A DNA stretch of 64,000 bases. Source: CAWGOF01 sp963824225. Lineage in GTDB: Bacteria > Acidobacteriota > Polarisedimenticolia > Polarisedimenticolales > Polarisedimenticolaceae. Under the pieces are notes generated by a model. That model did not search any database. It was not told where the DNA came from and saw nothing but the letters and a program-made list of their open reading frames with translations. Below are positions 51,781-61,075 of this stretch, one piece after another. The stretch is taken from the NCBI GenBank assembly GCA_963824225.1, contig CAWGOF010000003.1, positions 2,108,001 through 2,172,000 on the forward strand. Direction: 5' to 3'. The translations under genes were made by a program, and so were the position numbers. Each line of letters opens with the position of its first letter. The first letter of the stretch is position 1.

Positions 51781-53398
51781 GCGCCCGCCACTTTCGCCTG
51801 GCCGCCGGGCGTCCCGAGGAGCCCGATCCCCGCCGCGCTCATCCCGTCGAGCTCGCTCACGTCGGACGCCGCGGCGGCGAGGACGTCGGCCGCCTGAGCC
51901 CACGCGCCGAGGCTCACGCCGGCGGCATCGGCCAGGTCGGCGGCGATGCGCCAGCCCGGACGCGCAGCGCCAGCCGGCCGCCGGGCCGCGACGCACGCGC
52001 TGGACGCGGCCCTCGAAGTTGACGTACGTCCCGTCCTCCTCGGACCACGCGGCGGCAGGGAGACGCAAGCTGGCCGCCTCGGCCGCCGAGTCGCGGAACG
52101 GACCGACATAGATCACGTTCGCCACCCGGCTGCGGACGGCATCCGGGAGCTGCGGAGAATCGGCCGGATCGAGCGCGTCGCCCAGGACGACGAGCGTATC
52201 GATCTGGCCCGCGGCGGCAGCGTCGAGCACGCTCGCCTCGGTCGCCCGCGCGCCGGCGATCCACTCGGCTCCGCGGGAGTTGGCGCCCTTGTCGCGCCGC
52301 AGGAGGATCGCGTCGTCGACGCCGCGCTCGAGGCGCCGGACGCCGAGCGCGAGCGAGCCGAGCGCCGCGCCGAGGCGGCGCCAGGCGTAGAGCGTCTCGT
52401 TGGTCGAGCGCGGGCCGACGAGCAGGCCCGCGCGGCCGGTGCTCGCCGCCGCGCGAAGCCGATCGGCAGCCTCGCGCACCACGTCGTCGTAGTCTGCGGC
52501 CGTCCCGCTCGCTCTCGGCCTCGACGAGACGCGGCGGCCGGCTTCGAGCCGCAGGAACGACAGGCGCCCCTCGTCGCACATCCAGTGGCCGTTGACCTCG
52601 TCGTTGACGCGCGGCACGATGCGCTTGATCCGGTCGTCCTGCTGGCCGCGCGTCGTCATCATCTCCTGCTGCGCGCCCCGTCGGCGATCAGAACGTTGCA
52701 GCCGCGGGCGCAGCCGCGCGCAGATCGACGGCGTGTTCTTCAGGTACCAGACGCGGGTCTTGAAGCGGAACTCCTTGAGCGTGAGCGCGCCGACGGGGCA
52801 GATGTCGACCACGTTGCCGGAGTACGCGTTGTCCAGGCGCTTGCCCGGGGCAGATCCCGATCGACCGTGCGCTCGCCGCGCTGGAAGAACGCCAGCTCGC
52901 CCGTCCCCGTGACCTCGTCGCAGAAGCGGATGCAGCGGCTGCACTGGATGCAGCGCTCCTGGTCGAGCAGCACGTGCTGGCCGATGTCGACGGCCTTGGC
53001 CAGCGCGAGCTTGGGCTCGGTGTAGCCGGCTCGTGCCCGCCGCCGTGCTCGACCGCGTAGTCCTGCAGCCGGCACTCGCCCGGCCTGGTCGCAGATCGGG
53101 CAGTCGAGCGGGTGGTTGATGAGCAGGAACTCCATCATCGCCGCGCGCGCCGCCTCGACGCGCGGCGCTGCGGTGTGGACCACCATGCCGTCCGGCGACC
53201 GGCGTGTGGCAGCCGATCACGAGCTTCGGCGCCTTCTCCACCTCGACCAGGCACATGCGGCAGTTGCCCGGCGATCGACAGGCCGGGGTGCTAGCAGTAG
53301 TGCGGGATCTCGCTGGCCTCGCGTCGAGCGCCGCCTGCAGGATCGTCGTGCCCGGCGCGACGTCGATCTCCTGGCCGTCGATGCGTCAGCTTGGGCAT
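51777..53398 (-). CDS. nuoG: NADH-quinone oxidoreductase subunit G (frameshifted)
   Basis: About 540 residues from the ATG at 53398. N-terminal [2Fe-2S] ferredoxin part ('NCRMCLVEVEKAPKL'), then the His/Cys cluster region 'HPLDCPICDQAGEC', the 4Fe-4S motif CIQCSRCIRFCDEVTGTGEL and 'SGNVVDICPVGALTLKEFRF'. The molybdopterin-like domain is present but short, as in many non-enteric complexes. Several frame breaks fall within otherwise conserved sequence. It carries electrons from NuoF towards the quinone site. Confidence 0.85.
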
Positions 53399-53426
53399 CG
53401 GCTGACTCACCGATGCACGGCGTCCG

Positions 53427-54699
53427 TCAGGCGCTCGTGACGTGGATCGCAGGAACTCGTCGCGGAACTTCTTGACGAACGATTGCACGGGCCATCGCCG
53501 CGGCGTCGCCCAGCGCGCAGATCGTGTTGCCCATCGATGTTGTTCGGCCACGCTGACGCAGCAGGTCGAGTCCTCGGTGCGGCCCGCCCCGTTCTCGATG
53601 CCGCTCGAGGACGCGCTCGAGCCAGCCGCAGCCCTCGCGGCACGGCGTGCACTGGCCGCACGACTCGTGCGCGTAGAAGTGCGCGATGCGCGCAGGAGCG
53701 CCTCGACCATGCAGGTCGAGCTGTCCATGACCATGATCCCGGCCGAGCCGAGCATCGTGCCCTTCGCGGCCAGCGAGTCGAAGTCGAGGTTCGACGTCGC
53801 ACTCGTCCGCGCGCGAGCACCGGCACCGACGAGCCGCCGGGGATGCACCGCCTTGAGCGGCCGGTCGTCGTGCAGCATCCCGCCGCCCAGCTCGTAGATC
53901 AGCTCGCGCAGCGGGAGCCCCATCGGCGCCTCGTACACGCCCGGGCGCTTCACGTGGCCGCTCAGGCAGTACAGCTTGGGGCCGCTGTTCTTCGGTCGGC
54001 TTGCCGATCGCGAGCGAACCACTCGGCGCCGCGCTCGATGATGAACGGCACGTTGGCGAGGGTCTCGACGTTGTTGATCGTCGTCGGGCAGCCCCACACG
54101 CCGCGACTGCGCCGGGAACGGCGGCTTGAGCCGCGGGTAGCCGCGATTCGCCCTCGAGCGACGTCATCAGCGCCGTCTCTTCGCCGCAGATGTACGCGCC
54201 CGCGCCGCGGTGCACGATCAGCTCGCAGCTCCAGCCGCTGCCGAGGATGTTCTTGCCCGCGTAGCCCTTGGCGTACGCCTCGGCGACCGCGCGCTCGAGC
54301 ACGCGGGTCCCGTGGACGAACTCGCCGCGGATGTAGATGTAGCACGCGTCGGCGCGGATCGCGTACGACGCCGAGCAGGCAGCCCTCGAGCACGAGGTGC
54401 GGGTCGTGCTCCATCAGCAGCGGTCCTTGAACGTCCCGGGCTCGGACTCGTCGGCGTTGAACAGCAGGTAGTGCGGCTTCTTCGATCTCCTTGGGCATGA
54501 ACGACCACTTCAGCCCGCACGGGAAGCCCGCGCCGCCGCGGCCGCGCAGGCCCGACTTCTTGACCTCGTCGATGACCTCGTCGGGCGTCATCGACCGCAC
54601 CGCCTTGCGCAGCGCCTGGTACCCGCCCGCCGGCCTCGTAGACGTCGATCGTGACCGAGTCGGTCCTTGTCGATGTTGCGAGTGAGGATCCGTTTCCAT
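53427..54699 (-). CDS. nuoF: NADH-quinone oxidoreductase subunit F (frameshifted)
   Basis: About 420 residues from the ATG at 54699. The NADH/FMN-binding block 'KKSGLRGRGGAGFPCGLKWS' and 'AGAYICGEETALMTSLEG' and the 4Fe-4S ligand region ESCGQCTPCREGCGWLER are all present, spread over three frames by single-base indels. It is the NADH dehydrogenase site of complex I, with FMN and cluster N3. The end near 53427 (HVTSA) is inferred after the last break. Confidence 0.87.
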
Positions 54700-54707
54700 G
54701 CCCAGGC

Positions 54708-55178
54708 TCAGGGCAGACCGTCGAGCAGCCGTCGACCGTTTCGGGCAGTCAGGTTTTCGTGATAGTCGTCGTTCAGCTGGAACATCGGCGCGGTGCCGCA
54801 CGAGCCCGAGGCACTCGACGCGCACGCAGCGAGAACCGGCCGTCCGGCGTCGTCTGCCCCTCTGGATCCCGAGCCGGTCCCGCAGATGCGCCGAGCAGCT
54901 CGTCGGAGCCCGCGCAGCATGCAGGAGAGCGTCGTGCACACCTGGATGTGGTGCCGGCCCGACGGCCGCTGCTTGTACATCGTGTAGAACGTGACGCAGC
55001 CGTGGACGTGGGACGGCGCCACGCCGAGCCGGGCCGCGACCCACTCGGCGCACGCCGGGCTCGATCCAGCCGTGCGCCCGCTGCACCTCCCACAGCACGG
55101 GCAGCAGCGCCGCCTTGGGCTGCGGGATACCGGCGCCACGATCGCGTCGACCCGCTTCTCGAACTCGACCCCGAACAC
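54708..55178 (-). CDS. nuoE: NADH-quinone oxidoreductase subunit E (frameshifted)
   Basis: About 157 residues from the GTG at 55178 (VFGVEFEKRVDAIVA). The [2Fe-2S] thioredoxin-like domain is seen in 'GVAPSHVHGCVTFYTMYKQR', 'HHIQVCTTLSCMLRG' and 'ASSASGSCGTAPMFQLNDDY', where the four cluster cysteines fall. Two or three indels split it. It sits between nuoD and nuoF as usual and holds cluster N1a. Confidence 0.85.
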   Translation of the reverse strand: MFGVEFEKRVDAIVAPVSRSPRRRCCPCCGRCSGRTAGSSPACAEWVAARLGVAPSHVHGCVTFYTMYKQRPSGRHHIQVCTTLSCMLRGLRRAARRICGTGSGSRGADDAGRPVLAACASSASGSCGTAPMFQLNDDYHENLTARNGRRLLDGLP

Positions 55179-55199
55179 GCGCGCCCCCCGGGTACGGAC

Positions 55200-56402
55200 C
55201 TAGCGGTCGACCTCGCCCATCACGGGGTCGAGGCTCGCGATGTTGGCGATGACGTCGGCCACGAGCCCGCCCTCGACGATGGCGGGCAGGATCGCGAGAT
55301 TGTTGAAGCTCGGCGAGCGGATGCGCAGCCGGTACGGCGACCGTCCGCCCGTCGAGACGATGTAGAAGCCCAGCTCGCCCTTGGGCACCTCGGTCGCGTG
55401 GTACACCTCGCCCGCCGGGCACTCGAACCCCTCGGTGACGATCATGAACTGGTGGATCAGCTCTTCCATGCTCGTGAGCACGCGCTGTCTTCTGCGGCAG
55501 GAAGATCTTCGGGTCGTCGACGTTGACCGGGCCGTCCGGCAGGTCGCGAATCGCCTGGTCCAGGATCCGGCACGACTGCCGCATCTCCTCGATGCCGCAC
55601 GAGGTAGCGGTCGTAGATGTCGCCCTGCGTGCCGGTGGGAACGTCGAACTCGTAGCTCTCGTAGCCCGAGTACGGCCGGGCCTTGCGCAGGTCGTAGCTC
55701 GACCCCGCCGCGCGCAGCGACCGGTCCCGTCACGCCGTAGCTGACGGCCTGCGCCTGGCCGTGATGCACGCCCACGCCCTGCGTGCGCTTGAGCCAGATC
55801 GTGTTGTTCGTCAGCAGCGACTCGTACTCGTCGACGCGGCGCGGCATCGCCTCGGCGAACTCGCGCAGGCGCTCGAGCCACCGCGGCTCGACGTCGTACA
55901 TCACGCCGCCGACGCGCGTGTACGACGTGGTCAGGCGCGCCCCGCACAGGTCCTCGACCAGGTCGTAGTGCCACTCGCGGTCGCTTGAACGTGTGGAAGA
56001 ACACGGTCGCCGCGCCGAGGTCGAGGGCGTGCGTCCCGAGCCACAGCAGGTGCGAGCCGATGCGCGCGAGCTCGCAGCACAGGACGCGGATCGCCTGGCA
56101 GCGCGGCGGCACCTCGATCCCCAGGAGCTCCTCGACCGCCAGCGCGAATCCGACGTTCGCCGCGAGCGGGCTCAGGTAGTCCATGCGGTCGGTGTAGGGG
56201 ATGAACTGCAGGTACGTCCGGTTCTCGGCGATCTTCTCCATGCCGCGGTGCAGGTAGCCCAGGTGCGGCACGCAGTCGACGACGCGCTCGCCGTCGAGCT
56301 GCAGGACCAGGCGCAGCACGCCGTGGGTCGCCGGGTGCGACGGCCCCATGTTGATCGTGACGAGTCCGGGTGGTCTCGGATGAGCGCTCGATCGTGGCGC
56401 AT
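55200..56402 (-). CDS. nuoD: NADH-quinone oxidoreductase subunit D (frameshifted)
   Basis: About 400 residues from the ATG at 56402. 'LVTINMGPSHPATHGVLRLV', 'GYLHRGMEKIAENRTYLQFI', 'RIGSHLLWLGTHALDLGA' and the C-terminal 'INNIASLDPVMGEVDR'-like end are diagnostic of the 49-kDa-type subunit. It lines the quinone pocket together with NuoB, which is not encoded here. Several single-base shifts lie around 56370, 55985, 55735 and 55600. Confidence 0.87.
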
Positions 56403-56405
56403 CGG

Positions 56406-56872
56406 CTAACCACGGTAGAGCGGGAACTCCTTGCGCAGCGGGAAGTCGGTGTAATCGTCGGGCATCAGGATCCGGCGCAGGTCCGGGATGGCCCTCGAAG
56501 ACGACGCCGAACATGTCGAACGTCTCGCGCTCGTTCCAGTCCGCCGCGCGCCACAGCCCGGAGAGCGACGGGCACCGGGCCCGTGTCGCCCGTCGCGAAC
56601 CTTGAGCCGCAGCCGGTCGTTCCGCGCGATAGCTGTACAGGTGGTAGCACGATCTCGATCGGCAGCTCGCGATCGGGCCAGTGCGACCGCGGTGACGTCG
56701 ACGAGCACGTCGAACGCCGTTTCCGGCGTCGTCCCGCAGCCACTCGGCGCAGTCGAACAGCCGCTCGGCGCGCAGCTCGACCCAGTGCCTGGTCGCGGAA
56801 CGACCCGGCGTCGACGACCGCTTCCGGGAACTTCCGCCGCAGGAGCTCGATCGCCGCGAGGCCGTCCGCCAC
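56406..56872 (-). CDS. nuoC: NADH-quinone oxidoreductase subunit C (frameshifted)
   Basis: About 155 residues from a GTG at 56872, six bases after the nuoA stop. It opens ADGLAAIELLRRKFPEAVVD, passes through 'AETAFDVLVDVTAVA', and ends 'DYTDFPLRKEFPLYRG', the typical 30-kDa-subunit C-terminus. Seven or so indels break it. The nuoB gene expected between A and C is absent. Confidence 0.83.
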
Positions 56873-56877
56873 CCGGG

Positions 56878-57246
56878 CTACTCCCATTCCAGGGCGCCGC
56901 GCCGCCAGAGGTAGAGGAACCCGGCGACGAGGATCCCGAGGAACACGGCCATCTCGCCGAGCACGAACAGCCGCTGGGTCGTGAAGCCACGGAACGTCAC
57001 GGCCCAGGGGAAGAGGAACGCCGCCTCGATGTCGAACAGGATGAACAACATCGCGACGAGATAGAAGTGGACCGAGAAGCGGTGACGCTCGACGAACTCG
57101 AACGGCTTCATGCCGCACTCGTACGGCGTGCGGTCGACGCGCGAGCCCCGTACGCGGCCGAGGAGATGCGTCAGCGCGAGCATCCCGCCCGCCATCCCAA
57201 CCGCGGTGAGGAGCAAGAGCACGATGGTCAGGCGGCTTCCGGACAT
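56878..57246 (-). CDS. nuoA: NADH-quinone oxidoreductase subunit A
   Basis: 122 residues from the ATG at 57246, chosen over a GTG at 57252 because GGAG precedes it at good spacing. Three membrane helices and the conserved loop 'YECGMKPFEFVERHRFSVHF' then 'MLFILFDIEAAFLFPWAVTF' identify NuoA. The frame is intact. First gene of the operon. Confidence 0.92.
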   Translation of the reverse strand: MSGSRLTIVLLLLTAVGMAGGMLALTHLLGRVRGSRVDRTPYECGMKPFEFVERHRFSVHFYLVAMLFILFDIEAAFLFPWAVTFRGFTTQRLFVLGEMAVFLGILVAGFLYLWRRGALEWE

Positions 57247-57270
57247 CGACACTCCGCGCGGCGAACGCGG

Positions 57271-57300
57271 ACTCTAACACACCGCCGGAAACGGTGTCAA
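57271..57300 (-). promoter_or_regulatory. Candidate promoter of the nuo operon
   Basis: On the minus strand a perfect TTGACA (57300-57295) stands 18 bases before TAGAGT (57276-57271), with transcription expected to start about 15-20 bases ahead of nuoA. An inverted repeat, ACACCG/CGGTGT (57278-57296), overlaps the spacer and -35 box and could be an operator. Confidence 0.5.
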
Positions 57301-57349
57301 ATTCATCCCGGGCCAAAAGAGTCGTGTTTTCAGTGAGTTGGAGCGACGA

Positions 57350-58546
57350 TCATGGCTCGGGTTGGCGCTTGAAGCCGCTCTCTTTGGCCTTCCGCACCGC
57401 CTCCTCGAAGCGCTTCTTCGTCTCGATCTCGGCGACCGGTGTCGGCCCTTCGGGGACGCCGTGGCGCTCGAGGTCCTGCTTGCACGTCGCGATCGCCCGG
57501 GCGACGGCATCCGACGCCTTGATCTCCTGTGCCATTTCGTAGGATCGGATCGCCTGGGGCAGCTTGGTCTGCATCTGCTGTGCGTGACCGAGACTTTCGA
57601 AGGCGACGAACAGCCGTGGGGCGCACTCCGTCGCGTGGGTGAAGATCGCCTCCGCTTCGGCCCAGCGCTCCTGGGCCATGTACGTCTTCCCGAGGTTGGT
57701 CATGGCCCAGCAGTGGTCCGGCCGCTGCACTAGCACCTTGCGGAACGATTGCTCGGCACGCGCGTAGTCCTGCGCGCCGAGCGCCGCCCGGCCCACGAGG
57801 TTGTAGCTCTGGTACTCGTTCGGTCGCAGCTTCAGCACCCGATCGGCGATCTGCAGCGCCTCTCCATACAGGGCGTCCTTCGTCCGCTTGCCCTCGGCCT
57901 GGGCCGCCATGTCCAGCAGCGCCTCGGCCAGCCTCTCGTTCGTCGCCGCATCGCTCGAGTTGGCCTGCGCTGCCTGACGGAACGCCGGCGCGGCCCGCTC
58001 GGCGTACCCCAGGTGCATGTACGCCCGGCCGAGCTGGACGAGGACTGCGGCCTGCGGGTGGATCGCTCGCGCCTTCTCCAGGTCGTCGACCGCCTCGGGC
58101 CATTTCTCGAGCGTCGCGTACGCGAATCCGCGCAGCGAGTACAGCGGGAACTTCTGCTCGTTGGTCGTGGCCAGCGACTCGGCGCTCTTCAGGGTCGCGA
58201 TCGCCTTGGCCGAGTCACGACGCGCGAGGTAGCTCCGCGCCAGCCCGTGATGGTATTGGAACTTCGTGCCGTCGATCTCGATCGCCTTGAGCAGCGATAC
58301 CTCGGCTTCCTTGGGTCGACCGAGCTGCAGGTAGGACAGGCCGAGCATGTGGTAGCCGAAGGCGTACTTCGGCGAGCTGTCGACCATCACCTGGAACCGG
58401 GCCGCGGCCTCGGCGTACTTGCCGGTCTTGAAGTACTCGAGACCCTGGGTCAGATCGTCGGTCGCACGAGCCGTGGTACCGGCTACGGCGACGCAGAGCG
58501 CGACCAGCCCAACTCTGCCCGCGAGATGTCGACCGCAGGTGCGCAT
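57350..58546 (-). CDS. Exported TPR-repeat protein
   Basis: 398 residues with an N-terminal signal-like segment (GLVALCVAVAGTTARA). About eight tetratricopeptide repeats follow, for example 'GLEYFKTGKYAEAAARFQVM', 'HMLGLSYLQLGRPKEAEVSL' and 'NLGKTYMAQERWAEAEAIFT'. It is the last gene after tonB, three bases from its stop, so it probably belongs to the exbB-exbD-exbD-tonB operon. TPR proteins of this kind often assemble envelope machines; the partner is unknown. Confidence 0.83.
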   Translation of the reverse strand: MRTCGRHLAGRVGLVALCVAVAGTTARATDDLTQGLEYFKTGKYAEAAARFQVMVDSSPKYAFGYHMLGLSYLQLGRPKEAEVSLLKAIEIDGTKFQYHHGLARSYLARRDSAKAIATLKSAESLATTNEQKFPLYSLRGFAYATLEKWPEAVDDLEKARAIHPQAAVLVQLGRAYMHLGYAERAAPAFRQAAQANSSDAATNERLAEALLDMAAQAEGKRTKDALYGEALQIADRVLKLRPNEYQSYNLVGRAALGAQDYARAEQSFRKVLVQRPDHCWAMTNLGKTYMAQERWAEAEAIFTHATECAPRLFVAFESLGHAQQMQTKLPQAIRSYEMAQEIKASDAVARAIATCKQDLERHGVPEGPTPVAEIETKKRFEEAVRKAKESGFKRQPEP

Positions 58547-58549
58547 CGC

Positions 58550-59263
58550 TCAGTGAAGCTTGAACTCGACGAAGACCGTCAAGTATACCGCCACCGGCTT
58601 CCCTTGCTGCGTTGCCGGCTTGTAACGCCAGCGCCTGACGGCCGCAGCCGCGTTGTCCTCGAAGCCGAAGTTCGGCCGGTTGCAACGCTGGACCTCGACC
58701 TCGGAGACTCGCCCATCGGGCTCGATCACGGCCTGCAGAACCACCGCGCCTTCGATCCTCGCGGCCCGTGCCTGTTCGGGGTACAGCGGCTGGAGCTTGG
58801 TGCCCTCGATCAGAATCGGGTTCGACACGTCGCCGACGCCCGCGAGAAACGGCCCGGTGGGTGGCGGAGGCTCGGGGACTCCGATGACGTACTCGGCGTC
58901 GGGCGGCAGCATGGGTGCGTCGTCGTCCACCTCGGGCTCACGGATCGGCTCGAGCGCGTCGGGTGCCGGATCGGGGATCGGCATGCGCCTGGCGAGCTGT
59001 CGGCGCACCGGCTCCGAGCGCGCGACCCGGGCCGGCGGCGGCGGAACGTACTTCTTGACGACGGGGAGCTCGGAAGCGGGCGGAGGATGGACTCTCTCCT
59101 TCGCCGCCGGGAGCCGCACGAAGATCAGCGAGACATGCAAGGTCACCGCGACCACGAACGCCTTGGCCAGGAGCCCTCGGTCGCGCGGGTGATACAGCTC
59201 AGCGTAGAGCAGATCCTCGGCCTTGACACGATCATCGGCTCTGAGGCCCAGCTCCGAGGCCAT
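58550..59263 (-). CDS. tonB: TonB-family energy transducer
   Basis: 237 residues from the ATG at 59263 (GAGGTGG upstream); a start at 59350 would overlap the preceding exbD. One membrane helix ('GLLAKAFVVAVTLHVSLIFV'), then a Pro-rich periplasmic stretch with PPPASEL, KYVPPPPARV and PEPPPPTGP, then the TonB C-terminal domain 'LQPLYPEQARAARIEGAVVL' to 'AAAAVRRWRYKPATQQGKPV'. It conveys proton-motive energy to outer-membrane receptors with the adjacent ExbB/ExbD. Confidence 0.9.
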   Translation of the reverse strand: MASELGLRADDRVKAEDLLYAELYHPRDRGLLAKAFVVAVTLHVSLIFVRLPAAKERVHPPPASELPVVKKYVPPPPARVARSEPVRRQLARRMPIPDPAPDALEPIREPEVDDDAPMLPPDAEYVIGVPEPPPPTGPFLAGVGDVSNPILIEGTKLQPLYPEQARAARIEGAVVLQAVIEPDGRVSEVEVQRCNRPNFGFEDNAAAAVRRWRYKPATQQGKPVAVYLTVFVEFKLH

Positions 59264-59315
59264 CGCGCCACCTCGGACCCCAGAATACCCTCGATCGGGC
59301 GGTCGGTCCGGTCGG

Positions 59316-59789
59316 TCAATCACCGCATCGGGACTCGAACGGATCGACACCGAACAGGGCGACGTACTCCAGCACCTCGGTCTGCGTCGGTACCGAGACG
59401 TTCTGGACCTTGAACCCGCGCGCCTTCTCGGCCACCGCCAGGGCGTCGTAGACCGCGATCATCGCCTGGTAGGGCGCGTAGGGGTCGGCGTACAGGACGA
59501 CCGGCGTCTCCGGATTGCGGGTCAGCCGAGGCTCCAGGTAGTCCAGGATCTCGTCGGTTTCCATCGGCTTGCAGTCGACGACGATCGAGGAGTCGGGGTT
59601 GATGTGGATGAACGTCGCCTCCCCGGCCAGGCTCGGGTCCTGCTCCTGCTCGCTCGGAAGCCTGAACTCGAGACCCTTGGCCGTCGAGAAGACCGTCGTG
59701 ACCATGAAGAACATCATGAGCAGGAACGCCAGATCGGCCATCGAGGTCGTCGGGATCTCGGCCCGGATCGGCCTGCGCTCGAGCTTCAC
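59316..59789 (-). CDS. ExbD/TolR-family biopolymer transport protein
   Basis: 157 residues. One membrane helix with the essential Asp in 'TTSMADLAFLLMMFFMVTTV', then a periplasmic domain ending 'VPTQTEVLEYVALFGVDPF'. It overlaps the upstream exbD by four bases. It is the second of two non-identical ExbD copies in the operon. Confidence 0.9.
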   Translation of the reverse strand: MKLERRPIRAEIPTTSMADLAFLLMMFFMVTTVFSTAKGLEFRLPSEQEQDPSLAGEATFIHINPDSSIVVDCKPMETDEILDYLEPRLTRNPETPVVLYADPYAPYQAMIAVYDALAVAEKARGFKVQNVSVPTQTEVLEYVALFGVDPFESRCGD

Positions 59790-60229
59790 GGCGCACCGCC
59801 GACCGTTCGCTGCTGGGTCAGGAGCAGGACGTTCTGCACGCCGCCGCGTCGCATCTGGTCCAGGAGCTCATCGATCTTCTCGAAGTGCACGGATCGGTCG
59901 GCCTCGAGGATGAACTGCTGGGCCGGGTAGCGATAGGTCACCCGAGACGCTTCGAGATAGATGTCCTGCGGTCCGCCGACGACCTTCGTCGACCTGCGGT
60001 CCGAGAACTGGTACGTGAGGCTTCCCGAGTCCGGGTCCTTGAGCAGCCGAACGACGGCCGCGTCCCATTCGGCCTCCCTACGCTCGCCTGAGTACGGGAG
60101 CTCGACGCTCGTGCGCTCGATGTGATGTACGGTCGCGACCATGAAAAAAATGATCAGCAGGAATGCGATGTCGGCCAGCGACGCCGTGGGAATCGTCGCG
60201 CTGACCCGCTCCGGTCGCTCGAGCCTCAC
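59786..60229 (-). CDS. ExbD/TolR-family biopolymer transport protein
   Basis: 147 residues. The proton-carrying Asp lies in 'TASLADIAFLLIIFFMVATV', followed by a periplasmic domain ('RYPAQQFILEADRSVHFEKI'). It lies four bases after the exbB gene. Paired ExbD paralogues next to ExbB and TonB are common in Deltaproteobacteria-like and Bacteroidetes genomes, where they may form a heteromeric stator. Confidence 0.9.
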   Translation of the reverse strand: MRLERPERVSATIPTASLADIAFLLIIFFMVATVHHIERTSVELPYSGERREAEWDAAVVRLLKDPDSGSLTYQFSDRRSTKVVGGPQDIYLEASRVTYRYPAQQFILEADRSVHFEKIDELLDQMRRGGVQNVLLLTQQRTVGGAP

Positions 60230-60233
60230 CCGC

Positions 60234-60899
60234 TCAGCGCTCCATGGCCGTCGGCTTGGCCCCCATCCGGTCCATCTCCTCGAACGTCTCGAACAGGATG
60301 TTGACCGTGGTCTCGATCTCGCGGGTGTAGGCCGCGACCTTGCTCATGAACAGGTTGTAGAACGGCTGGCACAGGAAGGCCACGATCAAGCCCCAAGCCG
60401 TGGTCAGGAGCGCCACCGAGATACCGTGAGCAACGTCTCCGGGGTTGTTCAGCCCGGTCTTGGCGATCGCGTCGAACGAGATGATCATCCCCTGCACGGT
60501 CCCGAAGAACCCGAGGAGCGGCGCCAGGTTCGTCACGGTGGCGATGGCCGGCAGGTACTTCTCGAGATAGGCGATCTCGTGGATCGCCGCGGTCTCCATG
60601 CTGCGCTCGAGCTGCTCGTGCGACTGGCCGTACTTGAGTAGGCCGGTCTTGACGATCGAGGCGATCGGGCTGCGCTCTTCCTCACACACTTGGATCGCAC
60701 CCTTGATATTGCCCTTCAACAGCTGCGAGCGAACGCGGGCGATGAACTCGTTCAAGTTCAGCTTGACCCGCCGGAACACGACCAGCTTGTACAGGATGAC
60801 CGCCACACCGACGACCGAGCACAACGTGATGAAGTGCATCACGAACCCGCCGTCGATGTAGTACTTCCAGAGGTCGCCGAGGAATCCACCCACAGCCAT
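60234..60899 (-). CDS. ExbB/TolQ/MotA-family proton channel
   Basis: 221 residues with three membrane helices: 'GGFVMHFITLCSVVGVAVIL', 'YLEKYLPAIATVTNLAPLLG' running into 'FFGTVQGMIISFDAIAKTGL', and 'GISVALLTTAWGLIVAFLCQ'. The LLGFFGTVxGM loop is the family signature. It opens the exbB-exbD-exbD-tonB operon; 176 bases upstream of it are non-coding and hold a small CGTGC/GCACG hairpin but no clear promoter. Confidence 0.92.
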   Translation of the reverse strand: MAVGGFLGDLWKYYIDGGFVMHFITLCSVVGVAVILYKLVVFRRVKLNLNEFIARVRSQLLKGNIKGAIQVCEEERSPIASIVKTGLLKYGQSHEQLERSMETAAIHEIAYLEKYLPAIATVTNLAPLLGFFGTVQGMIISFDAIAKTGLNNPGDVAHGISVALLTTAWGLIVAFLCQPFYNLFMSKVAAYTREIETTVNILFETFEEMDRMGAKPTAMER

Positions 60900-61075
60900 A
60901 CCTCCGCGGGGCGAGACCCGTGCTCCGTCGTAAGCGTGGGTGCCCCTCGAAGTAAGGTCAGCGTGCAGAGACAGTTAGCTCGTGCATGCTGCGAAGCACG
61001 GGCATGCTACGCCTGTGGTGGGAGACCTGTCAAGGGAACCGGACCGCAGCGCAACGCGCGCGCGGCGGTTCGCGC

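Noticed and set aside
46502..56872. Programmed frameshifting or true decay of the complex I genes
   Set aside because: Breaks occur in every long gene at unrelated sequences, and all conserved motifs persist; error in the sequence is simpler.
60900..61075. CGTGC/GCACG hairpin with repeated GCATGC words ahead of exbB
   Set aside because: The stem is only five base pairs and has no U tract or promoter boxes; nothing supports a specific role.
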